Notes under the pieces: model-generated
The model's input: only the letters and a program-made list of their open reading frames with translations
Databases searched by the model: none
What the model was told of the DNA's origin: nothing
Translations under genes and position numbers: made by a program
Assembly: GCA_031761405.1 (NCBI GenBank)
Contig: JASEVX010000001.1
Coordinates: 115,059,071 to 115,123,070, forward strand
From: Serripes groenlandicus
Lineage: Eukaryota > Mollusca > Bivalvia > Cardiida > Cardiidae
Length of the DNA stretch: 64,000 nt
Direction: 5' to 3'
Shown here: positions 26,077 to 38,110 of the stretch, one piece after another
Layout of the letters: the number at the start of each line of letters is the position of its first letter
Numbering within the stretch: the first letter of the stretch is position 1

Positions 26077-26276
26077 TAACCCTTGCCCACCTATAAACGA
26101 ATTATGACGCATCTACAGCAGACGTTTTGGGAAAACATCGTGACAAAAAGCGAAATTGCTTAAAAAGATTCTGTAATTACGAAGTATACCTACAGTTTTA
26201 GAGATTTACCATATTCTTGATTAAACATTTTCAAAGTCGTCCACTGCACGTTTGCTGTATTTTGGAAAGGGTTAAT
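26077..26276 (+). mobile_element. MITE, complete but diverged
   Basis: AACCCTTGCCCACCTATAAA at the left and TTTGGAAAGGGTTAA at the right, with CTACAGCAGACG and AAGTCGTCCACTGCA near the ends. Confidence 0.65.
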
Positions 26277-26379
26277 AAAGTTGTTCTTTATCAATATTGG
26301 ATATCTTGTACTCATAAATACCATCCGATGTGTGCATTGAAAGAATTTAATTTGCTAAAGTGAAGTCAGCTTGTCTTAG

Positions 26380-27560
26380 AGAACGACCTGAATGCCACGT
26401 GACAGTTAGTAATATATTTGGAATTATCGTTGACAATTATTCCCTCTCTATTCGCACCTGCGTTCGTTATTGTATCGCTATGGAATACAATTAAGCCAGA
26501 TAGTTTAATGAAGCGGCTGCATTTGTTTTTTTTTGTTTTTTTCGGCAACAATGATTAGCTATCTGTGTTTATTAAAGCAATTGTGTTATATATATCGGGT
26601 ATGCTGGGCGTATATGCACTGAATAGCATGGGCGTATATGCACTGAATAGCATTTAACTATTTAACGAGTGCTCCTGTATATGAAAAACCAAATTATACT
26701 TGAGAGCTAATAAAAAATGAAGACACCTTGTCTTAGTGAACGAACTGAACGCCACGTGACAGTTAATGATAGATTTGTAATTAACGTTGACAATTTATTC
26801 CCGATTTATTCGCACCTGCGTTCTTTATAATATCGCTAGGAAATACAATTACGCCAGAGAATATTATAAGGCCGCTGCATGGTATTTCGTTGTTTTTCCG
26901 GTAACAATGATTAGCTATTTGAAGCAAATATGCTATATTTAAGGTGGTATGTTGGGCGTATTCGCAAGTTTTGCTGAATACAATCTAACTGTTTAACGAT
27001 TTCACCCGTAAATGAGAAATTAAATTATGCTTGACAATTAGTGACATGAAGAAACGAATTGAATTGAATTGAACCCCACGTGACAGTTAATGGTATATTT
27101 GTAATTAACGCTGACACTGATTTTCGATCTATTTGAACCCTGCGGTCGTTATAATATCGCTATGAAATTCAATTACGCCAGAGAATACAGTGAAACGTCT
27201 GCATGCCTATCTTTCAAGTTTCTTTTCATGCAACATGGACTAGATATGTTACTATATTAAACCAAATGCGTTACATGTAGGTGGTATGTTGGGCGTTTTT
27301 GAACTTTTTGAAATCGAATTATACTTGAAAGTTCACGATATATTTGTAATTGTAATGTAAAATGACAATTATTTCCGAACTATTCAAACCTGCGTACGTC
27401 ATAATATTGCTATGGGATACTATATACCTCCCATACGCGCACTACCCTCCTGTATCTCTCACTGTATCTCTCTCATACTCTCTTTATATCCCCAGAGTAT
27501 ACAGAAAGGCTGCTTGCCAGATATATATAGGACTATTTCGTATTCTTATGCAAAAAGAAA
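26380..27560 (+). repeat. ~330-bp diverged tandem repeat, 4 copies
   Basis: CCACGTGACAGTTA, GTAATTAACGTTGACA, CGCACCTGCGTTC, AATACAATTACGCCAGAGAA and GGGCGTAT recur in the same order near 26390, 26750, 27075 and 27330. Another relic is at 29.47-29.60 kb, beyond the 63-bp array, so that array appears to sit within this repeat. A 28-bp duplication (GGGCGTATATGCACTGAATA) occurs near 26610. Confidence 0.7.
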
Positions 27561-28076
27561 ACGATTAGCTACATTACTTTATTAATGTAAATGTGTTATA
27601 TGCATGTTGTTTGTTCGTACATTATCCCCTGAATAAAACCGCTTCATTTGACGAAATATACTGTAAATAAAAATAATTATACATGTATATACTTGACATA
27701 TAGTGATGTATTAGCTGTTATCTTTGACCATTATGTTTAACAGACCTATTAGTTAGTTTTAACATTTATTTATTTTACATTATAGCAATCATCACGAAAA
27801 ATACAATGCAGAAATGGATTGGACTGAAAGCTCATAAATTATGTTAGTGTCCAATGAATATTGTTTTACGGGAAGCACGGTGAATAGAATACACGGGCAG
27901 ACAATATCAGCTTATTTTAGCTACATTCATTATTATACAAGAAAATCATAAAAAGAATACAAGAGAGATAGAGGGGGAAGTTAGAGAGAGAAGCAGAAAG
28001 AGGGATAAACAGAAATATAGACAGATAAAGAGAGATACAGTGAGAGATAAAGGAGGGTAGTGCACGTATGGGAGGT
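27426..28076. repeat. 48-bp inverted repeat pair
   Basis: 27426-27473 and 28029-28076 are reverse complements at 46 of 48 positions (outer end ACCTCCCATACG). They enclose about 555 bp. The right arm is part of a purine-rich GAGAGATA tract starting near 27955. It could be a MITE with long inverted termini or an inverted duplication. Confidence 0.8.
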
Positions 28077-28124
28077 TTAGTTAATGTACATGTCGAAAAT
28101 CCGACCTTTTATAATGGTGTGGTT

Positions 28125-29430
28125 AGATCCTTCTACGAGAACGAAGTATTGTGTCCGCTTTCACCGAGATGTCGATTGTTGAACACATCATTTAGTTATA
28201 ATAACGAAGTATTGTGTCCGCTTTCACCGAGATGCCGATTGTTGAACACATCATTTAGTTATAAGAACAAAGTATTGTGTCGGCTTACAGCGAGATGCCG
28301 ATTGTTGAACACATCATTTAGTTATAAGAACGAAGTATTGTGTCGGCTTACAGCGAGATGCCGATTGTTGAACACATCATTTAGTTATAAGAACGAAGTA
28401 TTGTGTCGGCTTACAGCGAGATGCCGATTGTTGAACACATCATTTAGTTATAAGAACGAAGTATTGTGTCGGCTTACAGCGAGATGCCGATTGTTGAACA
28501 CATCATTTAGTTATAAGAACAAAGTATTGTGTCGGCTTACAGCGAGATGCCGACTGTTGAACACATCATTTAGTTATAAGAACGAAGTATTGTGTCGGCT
28601 TACAGCGAGATGACGATTGTTGAACACATCATTTAGTTATAAGAACGAAGTATTGTGTCGGCTTACAGCGATATGCCGATTGTTGAACACATCATTTAGT
28701 TATAAGAACGAAGTACTGTGTCCAGTTTCAACGAGATGCCGACTGTTGAACAAAGCATTTAGTAATAAGAACGAAGTATTGTGTCCGGTTTAAGCGAGAT
28801 GCCGATTGTTAAACACATCATTTAGATTTAGTTATAAGAACGAAGTATTGTGCCGGTTTCAACGAGATGCCGGTTATTGAACAAATCATTTAGAAATGAG
28901 AACAAAGTATTGTGTCCGCCGTTACCGAGATGCCGGTTATTGAACAAATCATTTAGTACCAAGAATAAAGTACATGTATTGTGTCCGCTTTCACCGAGAT
29001 GCCGATTATTGAACAAATCATTTAGAAATGAGAACGAAGTTTTGTGTCCGCTTTCATCGAGATACCGGTTGTTGAACAAATCATTTAGTACCAAGAACGA
29101 AGTACATGTATTGTGTCCGCTTTCACCGAGATACCGATTATTGAACAAATCATTTAGTACCAAGAACGAAGTATCGTGTCCGCTTTCATCGAGATACTGA
29201 CTGTTGAACAAATCAGTTAGTACCAAGAACGAAGTACATGTATTGTGTCCGCTTTCATCGAGATGCCGGTTATTGAACAAATCATTTACTACCAAGAACG
29301 AAGTACATGTATTGTGTCCGCATTCAACGAGATGCCGACTGTTGAACAAATCATTTAGAAATGAGAACGAAGTATTGTGTCCGCTTTCAGCGAGATGCCG
29401 AGTGTTGTACAAGTCATTTAGAAGATAAAA
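28125..29430. repeat. 63/69-bp satellite, about 20 copies
   Basis: Early units are 63 bp (TAGTTATAAGAACGAAGTAT, TGTGTCGGCTTACAGCGAGA, TGCCGATTGTTGAACACATC, ATT). From about 28840, units alternate 63 and 69 bp, the longer ones gaining TACATG after GAAG. All are multiples of three, so the plus strand gives a 21-residue repeat (CRLLNTSFSYKNEVLCRLTA) from an ATG at 28068, and the minus strand is open for 227 codons (28828-29511). Conceptual proteins only. Confidence 0.9.
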
Positions 29431-30567
29431 ACGAAAACGACAAACCATGTTAAGATAATGAGTTGAATGCCATGCTGCATTAAATGATACATTTTTAATT
29501 TTGTTTGACATTTATTTCCATTATATTTGCACCTGGGTTCGTTAAAATACCTTATATGGAATATCATTACGCAAGAGAATATCGTGTGCATGTTTATCGT
29601 TTTTGCTATTTCTACAACGAGTTTAAGCTTTTTGACTTTGTTTAAATATTTCGCTGCCACCAAATGCAATTAAAGACTTTTGCAAACAATGTAGATTCAG
29701 GTGAGACAGTTCGTAACGAGCTGACTCTCCAGAAAGCTTAATTGATTTCAACTTAGGCATTCAATTTTACTAAATTTCCTGTTGAAAGAAAAATGCAGTG
29801 GTCCAATCTTCATTATTGAAGAGACGACTTTGTGAAACTCGACAGTGGTAAAGTTAAGAAAATGCGATGTTATACGTTGATATTGCAAGCATTGATATTG
29901 CACTCGGATCTTTTTCACGTAATGCTAAGGACGGAACTATTTTATATAAACTAACGTCACAAAGCGCTCTCATCCAACCTTTTATTATTTAGAGACCAGC
30001 TAACTGTTACTGTCAGGGCTTAGTGCATCGCAGGCAAGTGAAGCCATCAAAATGGCTAAAACAACGAATTAGGCATATTTACTAATACAAATAAATTAAA
30101 AAACATCTGTGTTGTTTAGGCTGTGTATCAATGTAAACGGGACTTCAATCAGTTTACAGATGTGATCTGTGCAAGGTTCGACTCTCTGATAGTCCTAGGA
30201 AAAAGCTGTGCTTATACGGTTCGTAGTACATTGTTTGGTACATCTTTTATAGATGACACGTAGTGAAAAACATAAAACACAATCTGGTCTATTTATAGCG
30301 TTAGCTGCGCTAGTAAATAACTACGTAGTTTCTGACGTAATAATGTGACGTGTACATCAGTCGATCTATTATAAGTGTATCAACAAATAAGGGTCTTTTC
30401 AAAATAAATGCATCCTTTCCTTTAGTCTAGGTTTTTATGAGATTTTAACCAGATATATGGAGAAAATGTATACTATTATGTGTAGTGCCTGTTAGCCGAC
30501 AAACGTGCCAAATATTGGAGCTGTAGGATTATCCGTTGATAAGTTACAGTGAAATAGGTCGTCAAAT
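29431..30567. other. Relic repeat, then no gene seen
   Basis: 29.47-29.60 kb is a diverged copy of the ~330-bp unit. The rest is AT-rich and holds no recognisable exon. Confidence 0.45.
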
Positions 30568-30583
30568 ATGTCACAAGTGTAAC
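30568..30583 (+). repeat. 16-bp motif copy 1
   Basis: ATGTCACAAGTGTAAC occurs here exactly and again at 52813-52828, 52972-52987 and, inverted, at 53324-53339. Confidence 0.8.
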
Positions 30584-30920
30584 GCTTTTTGTGTGACATT
30601 CTTAAAGTACCATAAGGGTAAGTTGTTTATTGTATTTACAACTATTTTTGTATTGAAGAATGTCTCAATGTAACTGAAAAATTGTTATAAACACTACAAG
30701 TATTTAATACTTTCACTTATAATTACAACTAGTTAAATTCATTTCTAGTATGTTTTGATAAGCACCTGTTGAAGTTTCAATCATTCAGAATTTCAAAGTT
30801 CTCAAAGTACTGAAGCTGCCTTGAAAATTGATTGAGCATTATGAAAAAATATTGTTTTCCTGATGATTGACAATATGTTGGCTTTGTGAATTAACTAACA
30901 TATTAACACTAAACAAATAG

Positions 30921-31086
30921 AGAATAATTAACAGCATAAATTTGATACTGAATTTATGTCACGAGGGAAAAAAGTGGTAATTTGGTTAAAAAAACGAGTT
31001 CGAAGAACGAGTTTTTTTAACCAAATTACCACTTTCTTCCTCGAGTGACATTAATTCAGTATCAAATTTATGCTGTTAATTATTCT
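30921..31086. repeat. 166-bp near-perfect hairpin
   Basis: AGAATAATTAACAGCATAAA at the left is the exact reverse complement of the right end. The arms run about 75 nt with few mismatches to a short GAGTTCGAAGAACGA loop region. It is a foldback or MITE-like structure about 0.6 kb beyond the stop of the recombinase gene. Confidence 0.9.
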
Positions 31087-31676
31087 GTTTATTATATAAC
31101 TTTACGCAAATGTTTCCAATTAACAAAACTGCATAGGATTTTAATAAAGGTTCTAAGCGTATGAAAACATTCTATTCCGTTTCATTTGGCTATTCTATTT
31201 ACTGTTCTAAACTAATGTTTTTTATTCGACATCCAAGTATTCAAGGATTATAACATTCTTGGATTTAAATATAATACATAAGAAACGAAGAAAATCACAT
31301 TAACTCTTTAATTCTTGACATACTTATGAATATCAACTGGATAGAAGTACACTTTAACTAAAATAAGGAGGTAAATTCAACAGCCAACAATTCGAATTAA
31401 ACGAAGCGGTAACGTGGCCGCCAACGGCATACTGCCAAGATAAAGGATTTAAATGTGCACTATAATTGGATTTTAAAAGTGTTCGGTGAAGTGAATTTAA
31501 AATTTGTGTTCATCATCTGGATATTGTGAAAAAAACTGTGGATTTAATAACAGTAACTGTTAAAACAATAACGTGTGCAGAAAATTATCGTTTTACACAC
31601 GTGACGTGGGTCAATAATTTGTGTCAACAGACAACACGGAAAAGATCTACTAGACACTGTGTAAAACACATAATAG
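31087..31676. other. 3' flank of recombinase gene; no gene seen
   Basis: AT-rich. No additional exon or terminal repeat was recognised. Confidence 0.4.
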
Positions 31677-33203
31677 TCATTCGTCCTCATCACTGCTGAA
31701 GTTCAACGGTAAGATTATTTTATAACCACGTCTTGGGCTTTGTTTGCACTCCGTCGTGTCAGGGGTGAAGAAATTAAATGTTCCACCATGGATGACTGTT
31801 GATCCATGGAATATTGATTGTTGCTCGGATCTGGAACTTGTAGCTTGTTGACTGTAGCATAGGCCTAATTTCGGTTGACATTCAGAAATTTCATTTGATG
31901 TAGATCTACTTTGTACATCAAGTAATTTTGAATTCTGTGTCGGCACACAAGCTTCATTTGTGGTCTGGATCGTGTTGGTGGCAGTTAGAGCAGTTGAAAT
32001 GACTTTCTGCTGTTTTTCATTGATTTTGCTGTAGTTGTTGGCACTTCCAACATTTTTATGACCACTAATTTGGATTGTACAGTTAGCCGGCAGGCCTAAG
32101 TCATTGCATTTCTGCATGAGGTGCTTTCTGACACTATGATTCGTAATTTTTCTGTCCTTTTCAATTTTTCTGCAGTTCAAGCGCATGTTTTTCAATAGCC
32201 CATAGATGTGGTTGATACCCATTCCACATGATTTGAACCAAGCTGTTTCTGGTCGTCGATTTTGTACGTGGTTAATTGACAGGAAGAATGGGTCATCCGC
32301 TTTCATCATGGACTGTGGCCGGTTATCTTTATAGATGTTATATGCCTGCACCGGGCAGCGCTGCAGGTTATCTTTGTTTTCCCATGCTTTGGGCTTGAAC
32401 TTGCGTACATTTGTGTGGTCAGTACCAGTTCTCGTTTTTGTTTGTCTCTCTCTGGAATGTTCGAGGTATTTGTCACCATCTTCATCGGTGTGTATCTCGA
32501 TGTCCCCCCATTTTAATGTGTGCTGCTCTCTACCGCCACGCATTCCCATTACAAGAGAGAATGTGATATGCAACAGATTGATGATTTGTGTAGCATTTTC
32601 AATTCCTAGTTGCCCACACTCAAACAAGTTGTCGATGTCAACATCCGTTATTTCTTCAGCTGCATTTGGCTTGCTCCCATAACCTTGTGACTTTAGATAG
32701 GTCATTTTTGCTTTCATTGTATTGTTAATATGGGAGAAAAGAGGATTTTTATTCACCGCTTGTGAATATCCTTTTTTTCGAAGGTGTCGTTCAAGGCTAG
32801 AAAGAAGTACTCGGATGCTTGAAGGCTCATACTCGCTGTGATCACTTTTTTTTACCACTGCTAAGAAATTTCCAAATAATTGGTCAAGTTCAGGGATGTC
32901 AAGCTGTTCAACAGGCCTGTCTTCTCCTTGTTCATTGCAAAATTGGCGAAATAATTTCATATCTGCCTGTGTCTTTCTCCTGGTGTTTTCGTTTTCCTGT
33001 GCATTTATGAATTCTTGTATTTTCTCAGGGTTGACAGCTTCAAACCGTGATTTTTGTTCATTTCCTATCTGTTTCCTTATTGGCATAATATAATTTGATG
33101 CCTCAGACACAGGTTGATTACTGTTTTGTACTTCATCACACTCAGACCCAGCTAACATTGCATTTAATTCAGCCCAGGTGTATTCATCTAAAAAATCAGC
33201 CAT
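31677..33203 (-). CDS. Crypton-type tyrosine recombinase
   Basis: An intact single-exon frame of 508 residues from ATG (MADFLDEYTWAEL). Residues ~60-180 form an Arg/Lys-rich helical N-terminal DNA-binding region, and ~185-400 a tyrosine-recombinase fold. Catalytic positions can be seen: Arg222 in MGMRGGRE with the downstream LKWGDI, His356 and Arg359 in NHSVRKH, His382 in SGHKNVGS, and the nucleophile candidate Tyr391 in NNYSKI. The tail contains the VIHGGTFNF phrase common in invertebrate transposon proteins and an acidic end (FSSDEDE). Related proteins (Cryptons and the host QRICH1/ZMYM/KCTD1 family) use this domain for strand exchange or as a domesticated DNA-binding fold. No reverse transcriptase lies beside it, which argues against DIRS/Ngaro. 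All key residues are present, so it may be active. Element ends were not found. Confidence 0.85.
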   Translation of the reverse strand: MADFLDEYTWAELNAMLAGSECDEVQNSNQPVSEASNYIMPIRKQIGNEQKSRFEAVNPEKIQEFINAQENENTRRKTQADMKLFRQFCNEQGEDRPVEQLDIPELDQLFGNFLAVVKKSDHSEYEPSSIRVLLSSLERHLRKKGYSQAVNKNPLFSHINNTMKAKMTYLKSQGYGSKPNAAEEITDVDIDNLFECGQLGIENATQIINLLHITFSLVMGMRGGREQHTLKWGDIEIHTDEDGDKYLEHSRERQTKTRTGTDHTNVRKFKPKAWENKDNLQRCPVQAYNIYKDNRPQSMMKADDPFFLSINHVQNRRPETAWFKSCGMGINHIYGLLKNMRLNCRKIEKDRKITNHSVRKHLMQKCNDLGLPANCTIQISGHKNVGSANNYSKINEKQQKVISTALTATNTIQTTNEACVPTQNSKLLDVQSRSTSNEISECQPKLGLCYSQQATSSRSEQQSIFHGSTVIHGGTFNFFTPDTTECKQSPRRGYKIILPLNFSSDEDE

Positions 33204-33672
33204 TTTTGTCTGTTGCAGACGACAACAATTGCAATAACAACAACTTTGATAAACAATTCATATAAAGTTAACAACAGATGTTATAAAAGTTCATTGTTTT
33301 TATTTTAATGAGTTTTAATCATTATCACACATAATAATAAATTTGTTTAGGAAAAAAATAATGTGAGCAGAGAAACATTATTCTATTCTGTTCAATTCAT
33401 AAGGGAGACAAAATGAAGGAGTGGATTGTTTTGTGTTTTTCTTCAGATCATCAAGGAATCAGCAGACCATTATACATTCTTGCTATTTTTATCAGTGCCT
33501 GATCTGTGATTTTTACAAGATCAGTTCTGATTAAGAATTTGTTATGGTTTTGCAAATCATCAAATGGAGAATTATACAGCCAGTGGGGACACCAGTCAAA
33601 AGGATTCAACCTAAGTTTGTACACAATTTTGTGGAATTAAAAAAAAAATGACACAGGCTATATAGTCTGTAT
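33204..33672. other. 5' flank of recombinase gene, up to P-like element
   Basis: Non-coding. TCTGTAT at 33666-33672 is the left copy of the putative target duplication. Confidence 0.5.
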
Positions 33673-33710
33673 CAGAGACCTAAAATAACACAGATATGCT
33701 ACATGACGTA
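33673..33710 (+). repeat. Left terminal inverted repeat, 38 bp
   Basis: Identical over 38 nt to the reverse complement of 52494-52531. Similarity then stops abruptly, except for a shared AGGTGCGCA about 45-50 bp further in. Confidence 0.85.
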
Positions 33711-35089
33711 GGCAAAGAATAAAGGTCACGCGTTATCTCCCAGCGGACGAGATTCGGCAGGTGCGCACATTTTGTAAACAAATCCAGAAGTGGAAAAACC
33801 TTCTTTCGTAACTAGCGAAGCTTTCTTTCGTAACTAGCGAAATTCTAGCCAGAAATATGCGATAAATCAACAATATTGAAGAATACCGATGCAATTACGT
33901 AAGTTTTTACCATTTTTTATTGTTATAGAAATTATATTAACTATTGTAAAATGTTAAAATATATCAGAAATCGAGTAATTTCTGAAATCGAGTCATTTCA
34001 GAAATCATTTGTCAAGGAATGTATTTTGCCAGTTTCAGAAGTGTTACGATGTTTTGTTCTACCGAGATTGTAACAGGCCTTTCAGCTCTTTTCATAAAAC
34101 TTTTTTAATGTTGGTCCAAATTTCTTGCTTTTAGTTTTAGAGTTTGTTAAAATGATTTCCCCATACATTAGTAATACCATGAAAAGTGTATCCCGGTTAA
34201 GAAATGACATATTAGGATGGAGAAGTTGCAGCACTGTTTGCTCATTCGTAAAAGCCACTCAACGCGAATGAAACAGGTCTTTCAGCTCTTTTCATAAAAC
34301 TTTTTTAATTTTGGTCCAAATGGTTTGCTTTTAGTTTTAGAGTTTGTTAAAATGATTTCCCCATACATTAATAATACCATGACATATATGTAACCAGTGA
34401 GGAAATTACATTTTCTGCTTGAAAAGTAGAGAATTTGCAGCATAATTTTCTGATTCATAAAAGTCAATCTTCCAATAGTTAAACAGATCTTTCAGCTCTT
34501 TTCATAAAACTGATTTAGTTTTGGTCGAATTTGCTTACTTTGATTATTTTACTTATCACATGTTTTCAAAACAGACAACATTTAAAGAAAAAAGTGTCAT
34601 ATTAAGTAAGCAATACATCTCTGTTTGACATATCCGTAATGACAGTAATTAAACTGAGAATTAATGTAATACTAAAAGCAAATTGTCAAAATATTTTCCT
34701 AACTCTTTACCAGGTAAATTACCCAAATATTGCTTGATTTATGTGCCAGATAATGATGTATCAGTAGCAGCTTCTTTTGTAAACTCTGTTGCAAATTATA
34801 TTTATAATAAAATTAAAAAATATTTGTTAATTGTGGCGTGTTTTGACATTTTGTGCCCAATTGCGACCAACGTCATTTACGAGAAAAAGCATCGAAAGAT
34901 TAATGTTAAAAATGCGAAAATTATCTGTATATCAAATAGTTATTTAGTAAACCAAACTCCGATATATTTTTACAAATTTCGCTGGAAATCTTGTTAACCG
35001 TCAATGTACAGGTATGCAGAATCGAATGCGTCCCTGTTATTCAAATAGTTTAAGTGAATTACTGCCCTTTCGTAAATTGACCTAATTAG
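33711..35089 (+). repeat. Subterminal region with ~209-bp tandem repeat
   Basis: TTTCGTAACTAGCGAA is duplicated near 33807-33842. At 34070-34545 a unit of about 209 bp (CTTTCAGCTCTTTTCATAAA, TTAGTTTTAGAGTTTGTTAA, GATTTCCCCATACATTA) repeats two to three times. ATTACGTAAGT near 33895 could be a splice donor of a leader exon for the plus-strand genes, unproven. A 104-codon open frame at 34683-34997 has no recognisable features. Confidence 0.5.
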
Positions 35090-35978
35090 CGGTGTTTTCT
35101 TTGGATTGATTTATAAATAGAAAAACTGTTGATATAATTGCCAGATCTCTAGATCAGAATGGCTTAGAACCACGTGTCCATGGAAACGATCATAAAAAAA
35201 TAAAACATTCACTTTCTTTGGATGATGTTGAATATTTGAAAAAAATTCTAATCAACTAAGGTAGTTGGGGCTTCAGGTAGTTTACCTTTACCAGGAAGGA
35301 CACCAAATTATAATGAAAAATACATTCTCCTACCCTCCAACAAAAACAAATCAGACATATACTGTCTTTATTTTAATGCTGCTGATCATGAAAACAAAAG
35401 GAAAATTAGTTAATTCTTCTACATTTAGAAGAATATGGCTTGATCAGTGCCCATATCCATTGGTTATGAAACCAGCTACTGATCTGTGTTTTCTTTAAAA
35501 TGCCAAAAACTTGTCCATATCCTGTAAAAATCTGGAAATTTAGAGGAGGAAGAAAAAATTCAAAACTACCAAGAACACATATCAAAAGTTAAATGTCAGA
35601 GGGAGCATTATAGGTATACTATCGGTGTGAAAATACTAAAAATGCATTTGATCTGCTGCCAGAAGAGAGAAAAATTAGAGGTATAACATGTCACACAATG
35701 CATTTCATTCTCATTAATATTATCATAAATGCTCCTGGAATCACTCCCTCTTGATTTTCAGTCATGAATTCTAGTGATATTTTACAAGTTGTCAACTGCA
35801 GTAAAATGTCAAAATGAAAAGAAACACAATCACAATATCTAACAATTATATATATAAATGAACACCCTGATGTCACTATTCAAGCTGTTACCACCTCTTG
35901 AGAACTGCACACCATAATATATATCCTCAGTGAGATAAAGATAACAGTGAACCTACACTTTGTAGATTAATTATCCAA

Positions 35979-36236
35979 TTTTCCACATACAGACACTCAC
36001 TGCCAGATGCCTCTGCATCAGATAACTTTTGAATTAATTGACACTCACTGATGCCTCTGCATCAGATAACTTTTGAAAAAATTGATGCACAAGGAGAAAA
36101 TGCACATTATGAATTTTTTTCGTTTCAACTCACAGAAGTTATAATTTTTTTTAGAGTCTTACTGAGAGATTTCATATGTTTTACTTATTGTTTTACAAGT
36201 CATATGCTGCAAATCTGTCTTATGCGGGTAAAGTTT
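35979..36236 (+). mobile_element. Diverged MITE in relic intron
   Basis: Starts TTTCCACATACAGACA, has a 46-bp internal duplication (CCTCTGCATCAGATAACTTT twice), and ends ATGCTGCAAATCTGTCTTAT with GCGGGTAAAG. Confidence 0.5.
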
Positions 36237-36678
36237 TTGAAATATGGACTAAAAGATTCTTCTTTTTCAGGATAAAGTTCTGGAGAGTTCGATATAAAGC
36301 TGCTTTGATTATGCACAGCAGGTACAACCATCATCAGGCACAACAAGTTGGTCCTCTATATTTCAAGACTCCACGCAAATGTCAGTGTTTTGGAGTATGT
36401 TGTGAATCTTCAGGTAATAATAATAGGAATATATATCAAACAGTTCACTAAAACAGTTTACTAGTTAATACTAGTGTAACAACCCTTTTTCTTTATTTAC
36501 AAAATAATTTTCAGGAAATTAATTTTAAGAAGAGAAATTCATTATGAACAGTTTATACTTTTATATTTGTTCTACCAGGCCCTAATTTGTTGTTTCATTT
36601 GTCAATATTTTTCTTTACATATCCTTTCAAAAAAGTGTAATGATACTAGTGTCTTTTGAGTATGAAAACAATACTTGG

Positions 36679-36893
36679 TTAGCCCTTTCCCCCATGTTGA
36701 CGTATTCTGACACATCTGCAGCAGATGCCATTTAAAAAACATTTTGGCATTGCCGCAAAAACAGGTCTTTACTTTAGCAACAATGTTTTCAACTCTACTA
36801 CTTAAACCCTTGTTTGTGGAGATTTTTCATGCCTTTGCGAATACATTTTCAAAGTTGTCTGCTGCAGATTTATTGTAGGTGGGAAAGTGTTAA
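36679..36893 (+). mobile_element. MITE in relic intron
   Basis: TTAGCCCTTTCCCCCATGTT at the left and GTAGGTGGGAAAGTGTTAA at the right, with CTGCAGCAGATGCC and GTCTGCTGCAG subterminal motifs. Confidence 0.7.
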
Positions 36894-37149
36894 ACACTAT
36901 TGATATATTTCAAAATCCAATTTCAGCTATTGACTATGGCACACAATGACCTGAAGGAATGACACCATCGAGTTTAGTATGATGGAAGCGGGTCATACCA
37001 AATTCAGCCCGGATTGGCATTTTGGATTATGGAAGGTATGTTCATAAATAAACAAAGATGAATAAAACAAAATATATATCTAGCTTTTCTTAATTCTGAA
37101 GTAGCTTTTATTCGGCATCCAATGTAGGAAGTCGAAAGGTACTGAATAT

Positions 37150-37180
37150 ATATACTTGTATATATATATATATATATACA
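37150..37180. repeat. (TA)n microsatellite
   Basis: About ten TA dinucleotides in the fourth relic intron. Confidence 0.85.
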
Positions 37181-37737
37181 TCAATTTTATTAAAATTATA
37201 GTTTTGCAAAAAACTTCCAGTAACAAATGATTTAAGGGTATAATATTCATTAATCCTAAACCAATACATTACTTCTTTTGTCAGTGAGCCAAATTCGGTT
37301 TCCATGTTAGGTAGCATGCTATAACATTTTACCTCACATAATTTTAAAGAAGTGCATAATTTGAAATAAAATGTTCTTGTTGTTTGTTACAAAAATTGAA
37401 GTTGTCTTGCCAAAATGATATATATTTTATTATATTCCAGGTTTGCTGGAGAAATTCTAATGTCAGCTCACTTGAGGATATTGCTGGGACTGTCCGAATT
37501 CATCACAGAATGGTCATAACATCCCACATCTTGTTGAAGATGAAGAGAAACCTGTGGTTTTCTACAACTGGTCTCCGTACATAAGAGAGTTTTTCAAGCC
37601 ATTACCTGTTACTGTCATACCATCAATTCAGGTTTGTTAAAAGAAATACTATTTTCAAAATTTGCTATTCATATCAATTGAAGACTTTGCCTCTTTTATA
37701 AGTAATGTTATTTGAACTATTTGTTGAGCTTCATTAT

Positions 37738-38110
37738 TATACCGCCGACAAACGAAGTTTAGAGGGGGTATATTAAATTTTGAGTCACCTTGTGTTTGAT
37801 TGGTCGGTCGGTTGATCCGTCCGTTGCGATTTTCCTTGTCCGGAGAATAACTGAATAACTAATAGATGGAATCTAATAATACTTCATACCATGGTAGAGC
37901 ACAATGAGAGAAAGTGCAGTGTACAAGAACCATAACTTTAAAATAGCTTATTACAGAGTTATTGCCCTTTGTTACTTTTTGTTGAGCATAGAATTACTTC
38001 AAAACTACTGGATGGAATTTAATAAAACTGTATACTATGACACATCACATTAAGAGGAAGTGCAGTGTACAAGAACCATAACTCTATTTTAGAAATCTAT
38101 GTTGTTAATA
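37738..38110 (+). repeat. Dispersed repeat, second copy of the 440-740 family
   Basis: The head TATACCGCCGACAAACGAAG with GGGGGTATATT, then GAAAGTGCAGTGTACAAGAA and GAGTTATTGCCCTTTGTTAC, as at 440-740. A related TATGCCCCC...GGGGGTATATT head lies near 6555. Confidence 0.6.

Noticed and set aside
21656..26090. Minus-strand repeat proteins YVTSKRLLRNLTSNTGII
   Set aside because: Product of a 78-bp satellite unit that keeps frame; not supported as a gene.
5777..29430. CRISPR-like arrays
   Set aside because: Units are directly adjacent with no unique spacers, and the genome is eukaryotic.
28068..29511. Plus and minus repeat proteins over the 63/69-bp array
   Set aside because: Frame-preserving satellite, open on both strands; no signal peptide, splice sites or polyadenylation context.
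31677..33203. DIRS/Ngaro retroelement recombinase
   Set aside because: No reverse transcriptase or RNase H domain nearby, so a Crypton is the better fit.
34683..34997. 104-codon plus-strand open frame
   Set aside because: AT-rich, no recognisable motif, not linked by splice phase to the relic downstream.
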